Notes: generated by a model not told the origin, from the sequence alone. Counted from the stretch's first letter, positions 1-7,825 are shown. The stretch is DNA of 64,000 bases from Chloroflexota bacterium (GCA_002722455.1 PBMB01000025.1:20625-84624), one strand, 5' to 3'. A program made the numbers and translations.

Positions 1-719
1 CCACCAATAATAAAAGAAGCAAATGAATAAGAGAAGCTACGAAAAATAAAACTTAACAAAATAGTTGTTCCACAAATAATAAGAGCAGCATTGTTATTAA
101 ATTCATTATTAAAAACAATACTATTTAATGAAAATGTAATGGAGACAACATAAGCAGAAAGTAATAAATTTAAGTTTTGAATAATTGGGGTATTTTTATC
201 TTTGCTTAAATACATCATAAAAGAACAAAGAATAAAAAATACACAAAGACCACCATTAAAAAATAAAAGGTCTGCAATAGGTATTTGTGTTTGTGAATCT
301 AACATATAATAGTTAAATCCAAAAATTAAGAAAAATAAAAATTGTTGTAGATGTGAAGATCCATTGACCGTTATTAATCTTACAAAACTAAAAATAATAA
401 AAAATAAATTAACTTCTGATACATATTTAAATTCTTCATTTCCACCATTAGTAAATAAAAAATAACTCATGTAATACAAGTGGGCAATAACAATCCAATC
501 AAGAATTGAGGCAATAAAGTGGTCGTTATTTTTATCAAAATAAACGCTGATATAATAAATACTTGTTAAAAATACAGATGAACTACCTAAAATCAAATAG
601 GGATCATTTGTTTTAAAAATAAAAAAAGAAACTAAAAGATAAAATATAGTGAAAATTTCTGTTGCAACAATTTTCAATTGTCTTTTTTTTGTTTTTTTTT
701 GTTCTACTTCTTCCGTCAT
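1..719 (-). CDS. Polytopic membrane protein, 3' end outside window
   Basis: An open frame starts at the ATG complementary to 717-719 and runs without a stop to base 1, about 239 codons, so the C-terminus is missing. The N-terminus is short and Lys/Glu-rich (MTEEVEQKKTKKR). About six or seven strongly hydrophobic, Phe/Ile/Leu-rich segments follow, separated by short polar loops, as expected of an integral inner-membrane protein. No catalytic motif or family signature was recognised. The upstream hairpin at 742-768 separates it from the next minus-strand gene. Function unknown; the reading frame is convincing because it stays open through very A+T-rich DNA. Confidence 0.8.
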   Translation of the reverse strand, partial: MTEEVEQKKTKKRQLKIVATEIFTIFYLLVSFFIFKTNDPYLILGSSSVFLTSIYYISVYFDKNNDHFIASILDWIVIAHLYYMSYFLFTNGGNEEFKYVSEVNLFFIIFSFVRLITVNGSSHLQQFLFFLIFGFNYYMLDSQTQIPIADLLFFNGGLCVFFILCSFMMYLSKDKNTPIIQNLNLLLSAYVVSITFSLNSIVFNNEFNNNAALIICGTTILLSFIFRSFSYSFASFIIG

Positions 720-741
720 AAATAATTAAAATTCCATAAAG

Positions 742-768
742 TTAAAGCTCTACAAAGTAGAGCTTTAA
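742..768. terminator. Hairpin between two minus-strand genes
   Basis: A perfect 12-bp stem (arms around AAAGCTCTAC and GTAGAGCTTT) closes on an AAA loop. It lies downstream of the gene at 822-1502 and upstream of the one at 1-719. The T-tract is weak on both strands, so it could be a terminator or a leader hairpin. Confidence 0.55.
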
Positions 769-821
769 TTTCGATGTAAATAAAAATATATAAAGTCTAC
801 CTGACTTTATATTAATACTAT

Positions 822-1502
822 TTATTCTTTTTGTCCATAAGAACATTCATGAATTGCCCATTCAAAAATAGGGATTAAGGCAACTTCAATATTCGTTGAA
901 TCATAATCTTGATTAGTTACAACAGTTGAAAAGTAATGATCTCCTTCATGCCAATATAATTGTGCATGTGTACATGAAGGTGGATGATAAACTAAGTGGG
1001 CATTTTGACCATAACAATCAGGATCTTCGTCATAACCTGAGTTATCAAAAAATTCTTTAATATATTCGTTTTCTTTATCTATTTCACCTTCTTCATTAAG
1101 GAATTTGACAAAAACAATTTCAGACAAGAACTGCTCCCAAAGTTTACCACGAGGAATCACGGTATAATCTTCTAAGCTTACAATCTTATAACCTGAATCT
1201 GAATCTTCTTCTGCGATTGCAACGTGAGCCATAGGAGGATAAGTTTTATTCGTATTATCATTTTTCAAATGATAAACGTCACCGTCTTTGTTGTCATTCG
1301 GGACAATATAAAGTTCGGTATAGTCAAAAACTGAGAATGTTTTATCTTTATTTAAAATAGGACGGATTTTTGAGTCAACTTCAAAAGCATTGCCTTCTTT
1401 ATCATAAACATAACCACGCATAAGTGGAGTATGAACTAATTTTGCGAGTGTGATTTTATCTTCTCTCTTTAAATCTTTTTGAAAGTCTGAGATTTTAAAC
1501 AT
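822..1502 (-). CDS. Hypothetical acidic cytoplasmic protein, 226 aa
   Basis: Unrecognised. The start ATG follows an AAAGG-type ribosome site. The protein is soluble, acidic and rich in Asp/Glu/Tyr, with no signal peptide or membrane segment. A His/Cys/Tyr-rich stretch in the last third (HPPSCTHAQLYWHEGDHYF) could bind a metal, but no known motif matches. The leader contains an inverted repeat, TTTTAGC/GCTAAAA at 1536-1558, lying where a promoter would be, so a bound regulator is possible. Transcribed alone. Confidence 0.8.
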   Translation of the reverse strand: MFKISDFQKDLKREDKITLAKLVHTPLMRGYVYDKEGNAFEVDSKIRPILNKDKTFSVFDYTELYIVPNDNKDGDVYHLKNDNTNKTYPPMAHVAIAEEDSDSGYKIVSLEDYTVIPRGKLWEQFLSEIVFVKFLNEEGEIDKENEYIKEFFDNSGYDEDPDCYGQNAHLVYHPPSCTHAQLYWHEGDHYFSTVVTNQDYDSTNIEVALIPIFEWAIHECSYGQKE

Positions 1503-1595
1503 AATTATGCCTTTAAATGTGTGTGAGTTGACTTATTTTAGCATATTAAAAGCTAAAAGTTAACTCTAAGTGTTTCCTGATCATAAAGAAATCAC

Positions 1596-1991
1596 TTAAA
1601 GTGTACGTTCTGTAATTTTATATTTGAAATCGGTGTATTCAACAAACTTTGATTCACAAATCTCTTTAATGGAATAATTCTCATTAAGTTTGTTATAAAT
1701 ATCTTCACGACTATATTCGTTGATAACTTTTTCAATTTCTGAAACTGAATCAAATTCTTTTGCCAGTTTACCAAGAAAAATTTTTTCAAATTTTTCGTTT
1801 TCAATTTCAAAAAGCATTTCTGACAAGTGGTATTCTAGATATTGAGACTCATAGACAGATCTCGAAACAATTTCTTTCAAGATATCGTCACGTTCTTTTG
1901 TTCCGACAGCAGTTTTAGCTTCGAATTCGTCAGAGCAATCACCATGTCGATTCATTTGTGAGTGTGTAATAGCAAAAGTAAAAATCTTCAT
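1596..1991 (-). CDS. Hypothetical protein, 131 aa
   Basis: Unrecognised small soluble protein that is largely helical and charged, with many Glu/Lys/Ile. The N-terminal line MKIFTFAITHSQMNRHGDCS carries the only Cys/His residues of note. The start is preceded by a weak TTGGATT ribosome site and a good promoter at 2023-2051. It diverges from the acetyltransferase at 2100, and the two promoter regions nearly touch. Confidence 0.75.
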   Translation of the reverse strand: MKIFTFAITHSQMNRHGDCSDEFEAKTAVGTKERDDILKEIVSRSVYESQYLEYHLSEMLFEIENEKFEKIFLGKLAKEFDSVSEIEKVINEYSREDIYNKLNENYSIKEICESKFVEYTDFKYKITERTL

Positions 1992-2022
1992 TTTTTTAAT
2001 CCAATAAAATTAAACTAGTTAA

Positions 2023-2051
2023 ATTATACAAGAAAAATCATTGAACAACAA
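2023..2051 (-). promoter_or_regulatory. Promoter of the 1596-1991 gene
   Basis: On the minus strand the sequence reads TTGTTG, 17 bp, TATAAT. It points into the gene that starts at 1991. Confidence 0.7.
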
Positions 2052-2064
2052 GCTTTTTTCAACA

Positions 2065-2093
2065 TTGAACAAAATTTTAAATTGTAGTAAAAT
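2065..2093 (+). promoter_or_regulatory. Promoter with leaderless layout for the acetyltransferase
   Basis: TTGAAC, 17 bp, TAAAAT ends 6 bp before the ATG at 2100. Normal initiation about 7 bp past the -10 box would therefore begin on or next to the start codon, leaving no room for a ribosome-binding site. Confidence 0.6.
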
Positions 2094-2099
2094 AGATAA

Positions 2100-2540
2100 A
2101 TGAAAGAAAATAAATATAGAGTATTAGACAAGACAGAAATATCATTGTCACTATTAAAAACATTGTTTGAAAAAGTGGGAGAATCTTATCCTGACTTTGA
2201 CTATTGGCTTGAACAAAAAGTATTATCCGATTTAAAATTAGGAAATAGAGACTTGATTATATCTTCAATAAAAGGAGAAATAGCAGGTTTTGTATTAACA
2301 AAAGATTCTGAAAAGAAAGTATGCACAATCTTTGTAAAGCCAGAATACAGAAACAAAGGAATTGCTGATAAATTATTGAGAATATCGAAAGAAAAACTAG
2401 GGACTAATTATCCAAAACTAACAGTAGGAAAGAAAAACTACCCTATGTTCAAAAAGTTATTTGATAAGCATAATTTCAAAATAACGAAAGAGATAAAAGG
2501 ATATTATAAGCCAGAAGAAACAGAAATATTTTTTAATTAA
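2100..2540 (+). CDS. GNAT-family N-acetyltransferase, 146 aa
   Basis: Transfers an acetyl group from acetyl-CoA to an amine; the substrate is unknown. The usual GNAT order is visible: a central beta pair (IAGFVLTKD, CTIFVKPEYR) followed by the acetyl-CoA loop RNKGIADKLL at about residues 84-93, matching the Q/R-x-x-G-x-G/A signature. A late helix-strand pair (NYPMFKKLFDKHNFKITKEI) is the common C-terminal end of the fold. Length is typical. No ribosome site precedes the ATG; the promoter spacing suggests a leaderless message. A bidirectional terminator follows at once. Confidence 0.85.
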   Translation: MKENKYRVLDKTEISLSLLKTLFEKVGESYPDFDYWLEQKVLSDLKLGNRDLIISSIKGEIAGFVLTKDSEKKVCTIFVKPEYRNKGIADKLLRISKEKLGTNYPKLTVGKKNYPMFKKLFDKHNFKITKEIKGYYKPEETEIFFN

Positions 2541-2572
2541 AAAAGCCTTCCGACTGGAAGGCTTTCTTTTTT
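2540..2572. terminator. Bidirectional terminator between convergent genes
   Basis: Stem AAAGCCTTCC/GGAAGGCTTT with a GACT loop, an A-tract before and a T-tract after. It serves the acetyltransferase (plus) and the gene at 2576-3574 (minus). Confidence 0.9.
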
Positions 2573-2575
2573 CCT

Positions 2576-3574
2576 TTATAGATAAATCTCTTTAAATTCC
2601 ACTTCAACCTTTGTCATGTTATCACTTAAAGTTGAAATCAAATCAACCAAAAAGGTAGGGTCAATATTTTCAGTCATCCATTCAACAATTTTATCGAAAT
2701 CAAAAGATTCAAAGTAATCGTCTTCAAGAGACTGTTCATTCATTGCGTCTGACATAACCTCAGATTCAAGTAAAAAATCTCTATGAGTAGTCTCAGAACA
2801 AGCATTAGCACAAAACAAATCAAGAACATATTTATTGTATTCTTTCTCGTCAACAGTGTTGAATACGTCAACATTGTCAATCTCATAGCTAGAACCGTCA
2901 AAGCTTTCGTCTTTATTGATAGTGATAACAGTGTGTAAAGTAAGAGTTTTGTTTTCTTCTTTTACTACTGGGACTTCTTTGATTTTTTCTTCTCTCGTCG
3001 TTAGCTCATAATGACCTTTAATTTCAAACAAACCATGAATGTAGTTAAAAATGATTTCTCGCAATTCATATTTTTCATTACAAGACATTTCTAAAAATTC
3101 TGCGAATTCTTCTTCGTCGATATCTTCGAGTTTTTCAAAATTAGAATGTTTGAAATATTCAATATTGTCTTTATCAAAGCCACTTTCTTTAAGGGTTTCA
3201 AAGAAATTGCCATAATGAATAGAAGTATTGACTTTATGTGCTAAATCTGAATTAATTGTGCTGAAGAAATCTGAGTAAACTTCTTCTTCTGAGTTTCCTG
3301 TGTATTCAATGAATTGAACGTCATCATCTTCGTGATGAATGTTTTCATTGATAACATAAATAGTTTGAGTTTTTGAGTCTTCTTTCCAGAATTGCTCTAA
3401 GTTGTGTTCATTTTGACCTGCAGCATTGCCACCGTGTAGAAGCTGAACCATTGCTTTTTTGACAACTTTGTTAGCATTTTTATTTAATGGAGAACCATTA
3501 GAAGTCTCAATAACATTTTGGATACGGTTTTCAAATTCTGATTTTGTTACGTTAAGTACTAGTTGTGAAGTCAT
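2576..3574 (-). CDS. Hypothetical acidic protein with long leader, 332 aa
   Basis: Unrecognised. It is very acidic, with repeated Asp/Glu clusters (HHEDDD, LEDIDEEEFAEF), and has no signal peptide or membrane segment. The segment LLHGGNAAGQNEHNLEQFW is the most motif-like part but I cannot assign it. The start has a strong GAGGAAA ribosome site. Its promoter (3791-3819) lies about 210 bp upstream of the start codon, so the message has an unusually long structured leader, described separately. That suggests RNA-level control. Confidence 0.8.
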   Translation of the reverse strand: MTSQLVLNVTKSEFENRIQNVIETSNGSPLNKNANKVVKKAMVQLLHGGNAAGQNEHNLEQFWKEDSKTQTIYVINENIHHEDDDVQFIEYTGNSEEEVYSDFFSTINSDLAHKVNTSIHYGNFFETLKESGFDKDNIEYFKHSNFEKLEDIDEEEFAEFLEMSCNEKYELREIIFNYIHGLFEIKGHYELTTREEKIKEVPVVKEENKTLTLHTVITINKDESFDGSSYEIDNVDVFNTVDEKEYNKYVLDLFCANACSETTHRDFLLESEVMSDAMNEQSLEDDYFESFDFDKIVEWMTENIDPTFLVDLISTLSDNMTKVEVEFKEIYL

Positions 3575-3785
3575 AATATTTTCCTCAATTTACGACTAGA
3601 TTTACTTATTTAGTGTTTATCTCGTTCCACAATCAATCTAGTCATATTTAAGTTAAATATTAAGTTTAAGATTGTTTGTTTTTGTTGCTTCGATTTCGCC
3701 ATTACTTAAAAGTATGAGATAGGACAAGGCTCTTTAAACCTTGGCTTCCAAGCAATCAATGTCTAGCACTGTCACCCAAAAGTTA
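3575..3785 (-). promoter_or_regulatory. Long structured 5' leader, candidate cis-regulatory RNA
   Basis: Between the promoter and the start codon lie about 210 transcribed bases with no gene. On the minus strand there is a GCTTGG-AAG-CCAAGG hairpin. Its right arm can instead pair with a downstream CCTTG, giving mutually exclusive structures. Near the gene, GACTAGATT and AATCTAGTC form a 9-bp stem with a 32-nt loop (3593-3641) just upstream of the ribosome site. I do not recognise a known riboswitch class, and a tRNA fold does not fit. Confidence 0.5.
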
Positions 3786-3790
3786 AAATG

Positions 3791-3819
3791 ATTATATCAA
3801 GGTTTAGATTTTTTTGCAA
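3791..3819 (-). promoter_or_regulatory. Promoter of the 2576-3574 gene
   Basis: The minus strand reads TTGCAA, 17 bp, TATAAT. Initiation near 3784 would make the long leader. Confidence 0.75.
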
Positions 3820-3820
3820 C

Positions 3821-3850
3821 AAAAAAGGCTTTATTTTTCAATAAAGCCTT
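3821..3850 (-). terminator. Terminator of the 3879-4169 gene
   Basis: An 11-bp stem AAGGCTTTATT/AATAAAGCCTT followed on the minus strand by six T. Confidence 0.9.
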
Positions 3851-3878
3851 AAGTTATTGATTTTGTGTTTTTTTTTAA

Positions 3879-4169
3879 TTAAGCTGAAACGCTAGGAACA
3901 ATATGACCTTTCTCAAGTTCAATAATATTGTCTGACATAACAGGATTATCTTTAATTTGGTTATATTCGTCCATTAAATTGTATTTTGTTTTATGTTCAA
4001 GACAAGTTCGGATTTTACGAGCAAAAGAATAAATAGTGCGTCCATCGACAAGTTCTCCTTTATAGCCATATCCATCTTTTCCAAGAAAGTAAAATTCATT
4101 TTTATGAACAAAAAAAGAAAGTTTTTCAGCATGTAATAAATGTTTAGGTTTTTCACGAAGTCTAATCAT
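3879..4169 (-). CDS. Hypothetical protein, 96 aa
   Basis: Unrecognised small basic protein. The stretch FYFLGKDGYGYKGELVDGRT looks like a compact beta-sheet with Gly/Asp turns. The start ATG follows an AGAGAAC ribosome site, and the promoter (4197-4225) and terminator (3821-3850) are both clear, making this a complete single-gene unit. Another frame inside it is only a shadow. Confidence 0.75.
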   Translation of the reverse strand: MIRLREKPKHLLHAEKLSFFVHKNEFYFLGKDGYGYKGELVDGRTIYSFARKIRTCLEHKTKYNLMDEYNQIKDNPVMSDNIIELEKGHIVPSVSA

Positions 4170-4196
4170 AATGAGTTCTCTTTGTTATGTGTGCAA

Positions 4197-4225
4197 ATTA
4201 TATCAATAACAACAATGAAAAGCAA
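4197..4225 (-). promoter_or_regulatory. Promoter of the 3879-4169 gene
   Basis: The minus strand reads TTGCTT, 17 bp, TATAAT. It overlaps the ATG of the broken plus-strand gene that starts at 4215. Confidence 0.75.
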
Positions 4226-4471
4226 AGTTTTTTTAATTTATGATGTAAATCAAAATCTAGGGATCTTGTATATTTAATAAAAGAAGACAAAAAAAGAAAA
4301 GCACATAAAAAGAAAGCAAAAGATATTTTATCGTTTTTTGATATAAAAGAATATTTGGAAAAGAGAAATAAAGAAAGTCCAGTCTGTTTAATACCAGAAA
4401 GTGAAATAATCAAGATTAAAGGGTTAGAACAAGAGATTATTGAGTATTATGACTTAAATTATGGAAGATAA
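4215..4471 (+). pseudogene. Frameshifted small gene
   Basis: An ATG at 4215 opens MKSKVFLIYDVNQNLGIL and stops at 4275-4277. A different plus frame, starting around codon LRDLVYLIKEDKKRK and lacking any start codon of its own, runs open to TAA at 4469-4471, directly before a strong terminator. Restoring one base near 4256-4262 joins them into a protein of about 85 residues with a Lys-rich middle and an acidic C-terminus. It is a gene with a 1-base deletion, a sequencing error or, less likely, programmed frameshifting. No clear ribosome site precedes the ATG. Confidence 0.5.
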
Positions 4472-4472
4472 C

Positions 4473-4501
4473 AAAAAGCCCACAAGAAAGTGGGCTTTTT
4501 T
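4473..4501. terminator. Bidirectional terminator
   Basis: An 11-bp stem AAAAAGCCCAC/GTGGGCTTTTT with loop AAGAAA. It ends the broken plus-strand gene and the minus-strand gene at 4500-5252, whose stop codon touches it. Confidence 0.9.
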
Positions 4502-5252
4502 AATCATCTTTAATGTAAGGTACAATGAATGGTGGTTTTTCACCTTTATTAATTAAATCAAAGTAAATACTACGTCTTTCTAATAAATACGTTAATTCTT
4601 TTAAATTTAAAGGGTTGATTACTGATTTGTATCTACGTCCTTCTGTTAGTTTAATTTTGAAAACTCTTTCTATAACTTCAATGATGTCTAAGTTGATTTT
4701 GACGTCATTAATGCAAAAATCACGTATAATAATATTTTCAATAACAATATAAATATCTTGATATGAATTTTTAAAGTGAAATAAAATATTATTATCATGA
4801 AGGTATTTAAAGATAGCCTCTTTATTCCTTCCAAGCAATTCAATTCTGATTTGATTGTTGTAAAATGTAGAATTAGTTTTGATTTCTGGCAGTAATTCGT
4901 AAACGGCTCTTTCAAATTCAAGTCTACTTACTTTTTGTATTTTTTGTATGTCTTTTATTTTTTTGTCAATTATTTTAATTTTATTTTCAACATCTTGACT
5001 TTCTTTCAATAAAAGCTTTTCAAAATGCTCAGTTTCTTCTTCAATCTCTGAAAGTAACCCTTGTTCTTTGAATTGGCTAATTGCTTCAAGAAGATTTTTA
5101 TGACTTAAACAAACAGTATCTTCAAACAGAGAGTCACTAAAATCAATGTCAGCCTCTGTCATTAATTTATTTCTTTGTGCATACAGTTCAGATATTTTTT
5201 CTTGATATTCTTGAAGTTCTTTTTCGGCTTCAAAAAGATATAATGGAATCAT
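4500..5252 (-). CDS. Hypothetical coiled-coil protein, 250 aa
   Basis: Unrecognised. The first 110 residues are almost entirely Glu/Lys/Gln/Leu with heptad-like spacing (EAEKELQEYQEKISELYAQR, then VENKIKIIDKKIKDIQKIQK), predicting a coiled coil. The C-terminal half is a mixed alpha/beta globular domain rich in Ile/Tyr/Phe. No membrane segment. The start has an AAAAGG ribosome site. Probably a structural or dimeric cytoplasmic protein; no function is proposed. Confidence 0.8.
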   Translation of the reverse strand: MIPLYLFEAEKELQEYQEKISELYAQRNKLMTEADIDFSDSLFEDTVCLSHKNLLEAISQFKEQGLLSEIEEETEHFEKLLLKESQDVENKIKIIDKKIKDIQKIQKVSRLEFERAVYELLPEIKTNSTFYNNQIRIELLGRNKEAIFKYLHDNNILFHFKNSYQDIYIVIENIIIRDFCINDVKINLDIIEVIERVFKIKLTEGRRYKSVINPLNLKELTYLLERRSIYFDLINKGEKPPFIVPYIKDD

Positions 5253-5312
5253 AAAAAACCTTTTAATTTAAGATTTATCCATTATATCATTTTGATTGTT
5301 TAAAAACAACAA

Positions 5313-5519
5313 TTATGCTGCTGTTCTTGAAACTTCATGAGGATAAACACGCATTCCATTTCTAGTGTTTTCGTATACAGATTCTTCACGAATATAAGAC
5401 CAATCATGAAAGTTAGTTTGCGTCTGAAGCGATAGACGGCTAATAACGTCATCAACTCTACGGTTTGCATAATCTTTCTCAGAAACGAAAATTTCTTTCA
5501 CAATATTTAATAGTTTCAT
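5313..5519 (-). CDS. Hypothetical small protein, 68 aa
   Basis: Unrecognised. I chose the start at 5519 rather than an ATG eight codons upstream because GGAGAG sits seven bases before it. The product begins MKLLNIVKEIFVSEKDYANR and is charged and soluble with a Tyr/Arg-rich C-terminus. Its promoter (5564-5593) has a perfect TTGACA -35 box, so expression may be high. Confidence 0.7.
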   Translation of the reverse strand: MKLLNIVKEIFVSEKDYANRRVDDVISRLSLQTQTNFHDWSYIREESVYENTRNGMRVYPHEVSRTAA

Positions 5520-5563
5520 TTTAATCTCTCCAAATAATTTCATTTTGTAGTTTTATTACAAAC

Positions 5564-5593
5564 ATAATACTTTAAAAGTGCAATACATGTCAA
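5564..5593 (-). promoter_or_regulatory. Promoter of the 5313-5519 gene
   Basis: The minus strand reads TTGACA, 18 bp, TATTAT. It is the only perfect consensus -35 hexamer among the promoters listed here. Confidence 0.75.
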
Positions 5594-5651
5594 TACCATC
5601 TTTAACATTGTAAGTAAATTACAATAAAATTTTAGATAAAAACATAAACAC

Positions 5652-5681
5652 AAAAAAACCTCTGAAATTCAGAGGCTTTTT
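5652..5681 (-). terminator. Terminator of the 5698-6006 gene
   Basis: Stem CCTCTG/CAGAGG extended by A/T pairs, with seven T on the minus strand. Confidence 0.85.
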
Positions 5682-5697
5682 AGAATATATAACTTTT

Positions 5698-6006
5698 TTA
5701 GTGTTTATTGCCGCAATTGGTGCATTTTTTTGAATCTCTTACATACCATTGTTTTTGAATCCAACAATCATCTTTTTCTGAGATTGTCATGTAATGTTCT
5801 GGCTTTCTTTTAATGTCTTTAACCAGAGTAGAATTAATAGATTTTGTTGTTTCAGCAATTTCTTGCCAAACGGCAAGAGCAGCAGATTTTTTTTCCTCAA
5901 TAAGAGTGGTTAATATTTCATAATCAGCGTCTAAACCAAGTTCTCTTAGTTGATCTCTTTTTTCTGAGAATATTTTGTATAGTTTTTGAATATTTTCTTG
6001 TGACAT
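5698..6006 (-). CDS. Hypothetical protein with C-terminal Cys-x2-Cys knuckle, 102 aa
   Basis: Unrecognised. Residues 1-75 look helical and charged (IQKLYKIFSEKRDQLRELG). The end, KKCTNCGNKH, has one C-x2-C pair plus a terminal His, with a further Cys at DDCWIQ, which could together hold a zinc ion. That is inference. The start has a strong AGAGGAAA ribosome site. Single-gene unit. Confidence 0.75.
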   Translation of the reverse strand: MSQENIQKLYKIFSEKRDQLRELGLDADYEILTTLIEEKKSAALAVWQEIAETTKSINSTLVKDIKRKPEHYMTISEKDDCWIQKQWYVRDSKKCTNCGNKH

Positions 6007-6061
6007 AATCTTTTTCCTCTAAATCGTTATTATATTAGACAATAGAAAAAAAATAAAGTTC

Positions 6062-6087
6062 AAAAAAAAAGTTCCTTTCGGAACTTT
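6062..6087 (-). terminator. Terminator of the 6105-6533 gene
   Basis: Stem AAAGTTCC/GGAACTTT with a TTTC loop and a run of nine A on the plus strand (T on the transcribed minus message). Confidence 0.85.
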
Positions 6088-6104
6088 TCTATTTTGATTG
6101 AAGT

Positions 6105-6533
6105 TTATTTTTCATTTTTGCTATAAAATTCTGCAATAAGTAGAGTAATAGTAGAAGCACCTAAGTAGTAAATAAAGCTTGCTTTTGAATCAAATTGGTT
6201 AGCAAAACTAGAACCTAATGCCATAATAGCAAGAGCTACCATGCCAGTAGCAATAGAAGCCTTGATCCAAGTTAAATCATTCTTCATAAAGAACTCAGCA
6301 TTAAAAATACTAAATACAACAAAAAGAACAGATAAGAATTCTAAAATACCAATTATAGCCCATCCAACTCCAGTTAAGCTTGCGAATGGTGAAGATTCAA
6401 GCATCCCTGTTAACCATTCTGGTGTCCCTTGAAACTTCTCAAAGAAAGTCCAAAAAAGTGCAATTTGAGCAATGTATAGTGAAACAACTACAGCTACATT
6501 TTTTAGTGTGTTTATTATATTCTTAGTATCCAT
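6105..6533 (-). CDS. Four-helix inner-membrane protein, 142 aa
   Basis: Four hydrophobic segments are visible at about residues 12-32, 53-77, 88-108 and 118-136, with short charged ends (MDTKNIINTLK and EFYSKNEK). The size and layout recall small DoxX/DUF-type four-helix membrane proteins, but no diagnostic motif lets me name it. The start follows GGAG. Single-gene unit with its own terminator. Confidence 0.75.
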   Translation of the reverse strand: MDTKNIINTLKNVAVVVSLYIAQIALFWTFFEKFQGTPEWLTGMLESSPFASLTGVGWAIIGILEFLSVLFVVFSIFNAEFFMKNDLTWIKASIATGMVALAIMALGSSFANQFDSKASFIYYLGASTITLLIAEFYSKNEK

Positions 6534-6650
6534 GATATCTCCATTATTTTTATTTAATTATTATATAAAACATTTTTTATATACAAATTGACATAATTCA
6601 ATTGCATTACAATTTATCATCTCATTTAATAAAATCAATAAAATTAGAAT

Positions 6651-6678
6651 AAAAAAAAGAGGCTACCTTGAGCCTCTT
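6651..6678 (-). terminator. Terminator of the 6700-6969 gene
   Basis: Stem AAGAGGCT/AGCCTCTT, loop ACCTTG, followed by a T-tract on the minus strand. Confidence 0.88.
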
Positions 6679-6699
6679 AAAAAACAATAAAATTTAAAA

Positions 6700-6969
6700 C
6701 TATAATAAATCAAGAGCTTCGTTATAAATTTCTTGATAACGTTCTTTTGTTACAAAACCAGAATTAAACATAAATTGAGGTTCGATTTCTTTAATTCCAA
6801 AAAAACGAGAAATCTTAATCATTTTGTAAACAACAGGTTGTAATCCCACATCATTTTTTCCCCATTCTTGTTGAAGTCGCTCACCATCTTCTTTAACTAA
6901 GTTTAAAATAAAAGTTAAATCACCATTGCTTTCTTTTAAAACTTGGATTTCTTGTTTCATGTTTTTCAT
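6700..6969 (-). CDS. Hypothetical protein, 89 aa
   Basis: Unrecognised soluble protein of mixed charge. Two ATG codons lie close together (MKNMKQE); the first has an AGG nine bases upstream and was kept. The segment GLQPVVYKMIKISRFFGIKE is amphipathic. No motif identified. Single-gene unit. Confidence 0.7.
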   Translation of the reverse strand: MKNMKQEIQVLKESNGDLTFILNLVKEDGERLQQEWGKNDVGLQPVVYKMIKISRFFGIKEIEPQFMFNSGFVTKERYQEIYNEALDLL

Positions 6970-7019
6970 TTAGATTTGCCTGTATTGTTTAAGTTAGGGT
7001 AATTATATCAAAACAAGGC

Positions 7020-7478
7020 TTAAATGCCAAGTTGATAAACCAATTTTAACTGTTCTTTTTTTAGATTTTCATAATTGCATTTGCGATCAAGGTTATCAAG
7101 AGAAAAAGGAATTTTTTCGATAAATTTTTCTTTTCCAGATAAATAAATCATTTGACTGTCAGAGATTTTGACATGTTTTTGATCAATTTCATACTTAGAA
7201 ATTTGAAAACCTAGTTTATCAAAGAGTCCAATGGATTCAACGGTGTCAAACCAACGATAAAGCTGATGTAGGTTCTTAAAAGCAAACTTATAATCAGTAT
7301 TTGGTTTTTCACCCATTAAAGGGAAATCTTCCCAAAAATCAATATCAGGAGGAGTATGATGCCAACAATTAGAGCAAAGTTTCGCAGCTAAGATACCAAT
7401 ACTTAGATCTAAGCCGTCAACATTCTTTGAACGATATATTCCATTTCCACTTTTATCTTCAATTCTGTAAAAAAACAT
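7020..7478 (-). CDS. Conserved-type hypothetical protein, 152 aa
   Basis: The pattern of a short N-terminal strand (FYRIEDKSGNGIYRS), a His-rich centre (CWHHTPPDIDFWEDFP) and then AFKNLHQLYRWFDTVESIG with GFQISKYEID resembles small proteins of unknown function that I associate with phages and plasmids (helix with a WF pair, then a GF-strand ending in Y-E). This is from memory and not checked. The promoter TTGATT-17-TATTAT is visible upstream, but the ribosome site is weak. Confidence 0.7.
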   Translation of the reverse strand: MFFYRIEDKSGNGIYRSKNVDGLDLSIGILAAKLCSNCWHHTPPDIDFWEDFPLMGEKPNTDYKFAFKNLHQLYRWFDTVESIGLFDKLGFQISKYEIDQKHVKISDSQMIYLSGKEKFIEKIPFSLDNLDRKCNYENLKKEQLKLVYQLGI

Positions 7479-7534
7479 AGGCTAATTAACTCTCAAAAAA
7501 CGAGAATCAATAATACCAAACAAAATATAGAAAA

Positions 7535-7825
7535 TCAAGCAATTAGATTTAATTGATTTGTATGAAATTTTTCAAACATGCCACTTGTTGATATTAAAAA
7601 ATCTGTGATGTGGTTATGGCTCATGTGTTCTTCCCAAGACTCAATATTAATCCAAGTTTCAATGATTTTAAAATGTGAAGGGTTATCAGAATTTTGATAC
7701 AGCTCGTATCTTTTACAACCTTCGTCAAACTGAGAAGGCTCAACTAATTTAGTAAGCTCTCTTTTCATTTCTTCAATATAAGAATCCTTGGCTGTAATAT
7801 TTGAAACAATAGTTATATGGTTCAT
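7535..7825 (-). CDS. Antibiotic biosynthesis monooxygenase (ABM)-like protein, 96 aa
   Basis: The chain fits the dimeric alpha+beta-barrel ABM fold (YgiN/quinol-oxidase type): strand ITIVSNITAK, helix IEEMKRELTKLVEPSQ, then the hallmark D-E-G-C-x-x-Y strand (FDEGCKRYELYQ) and the I-E-x-W segment (FKIIETWINIESWEEHM) followed by His residues. Members oxidise quinols or act as small stress-response oxygenases without cofactors. The start at 7825 was chosen for its perfect AGGAGG site; 15 codons upstream are also open. Substrate unknown. Confidence 0.8.
   Translation of the reverse strand: MNHITIVSNITAKDSYIEEMKRELTKLVEPSQFDEGCKRYELYQNSDNPSHFKIIETWINIESWEEHMSHNHITDFLISTSGMFEKFHTNQLNLIA

Noticed and set aside
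3600..3790. A tRNA or known riboswitch in the long leader
   Set aside because: No cloverleaf with a T-arm could be drawn and no familiar riboswitch core was found.
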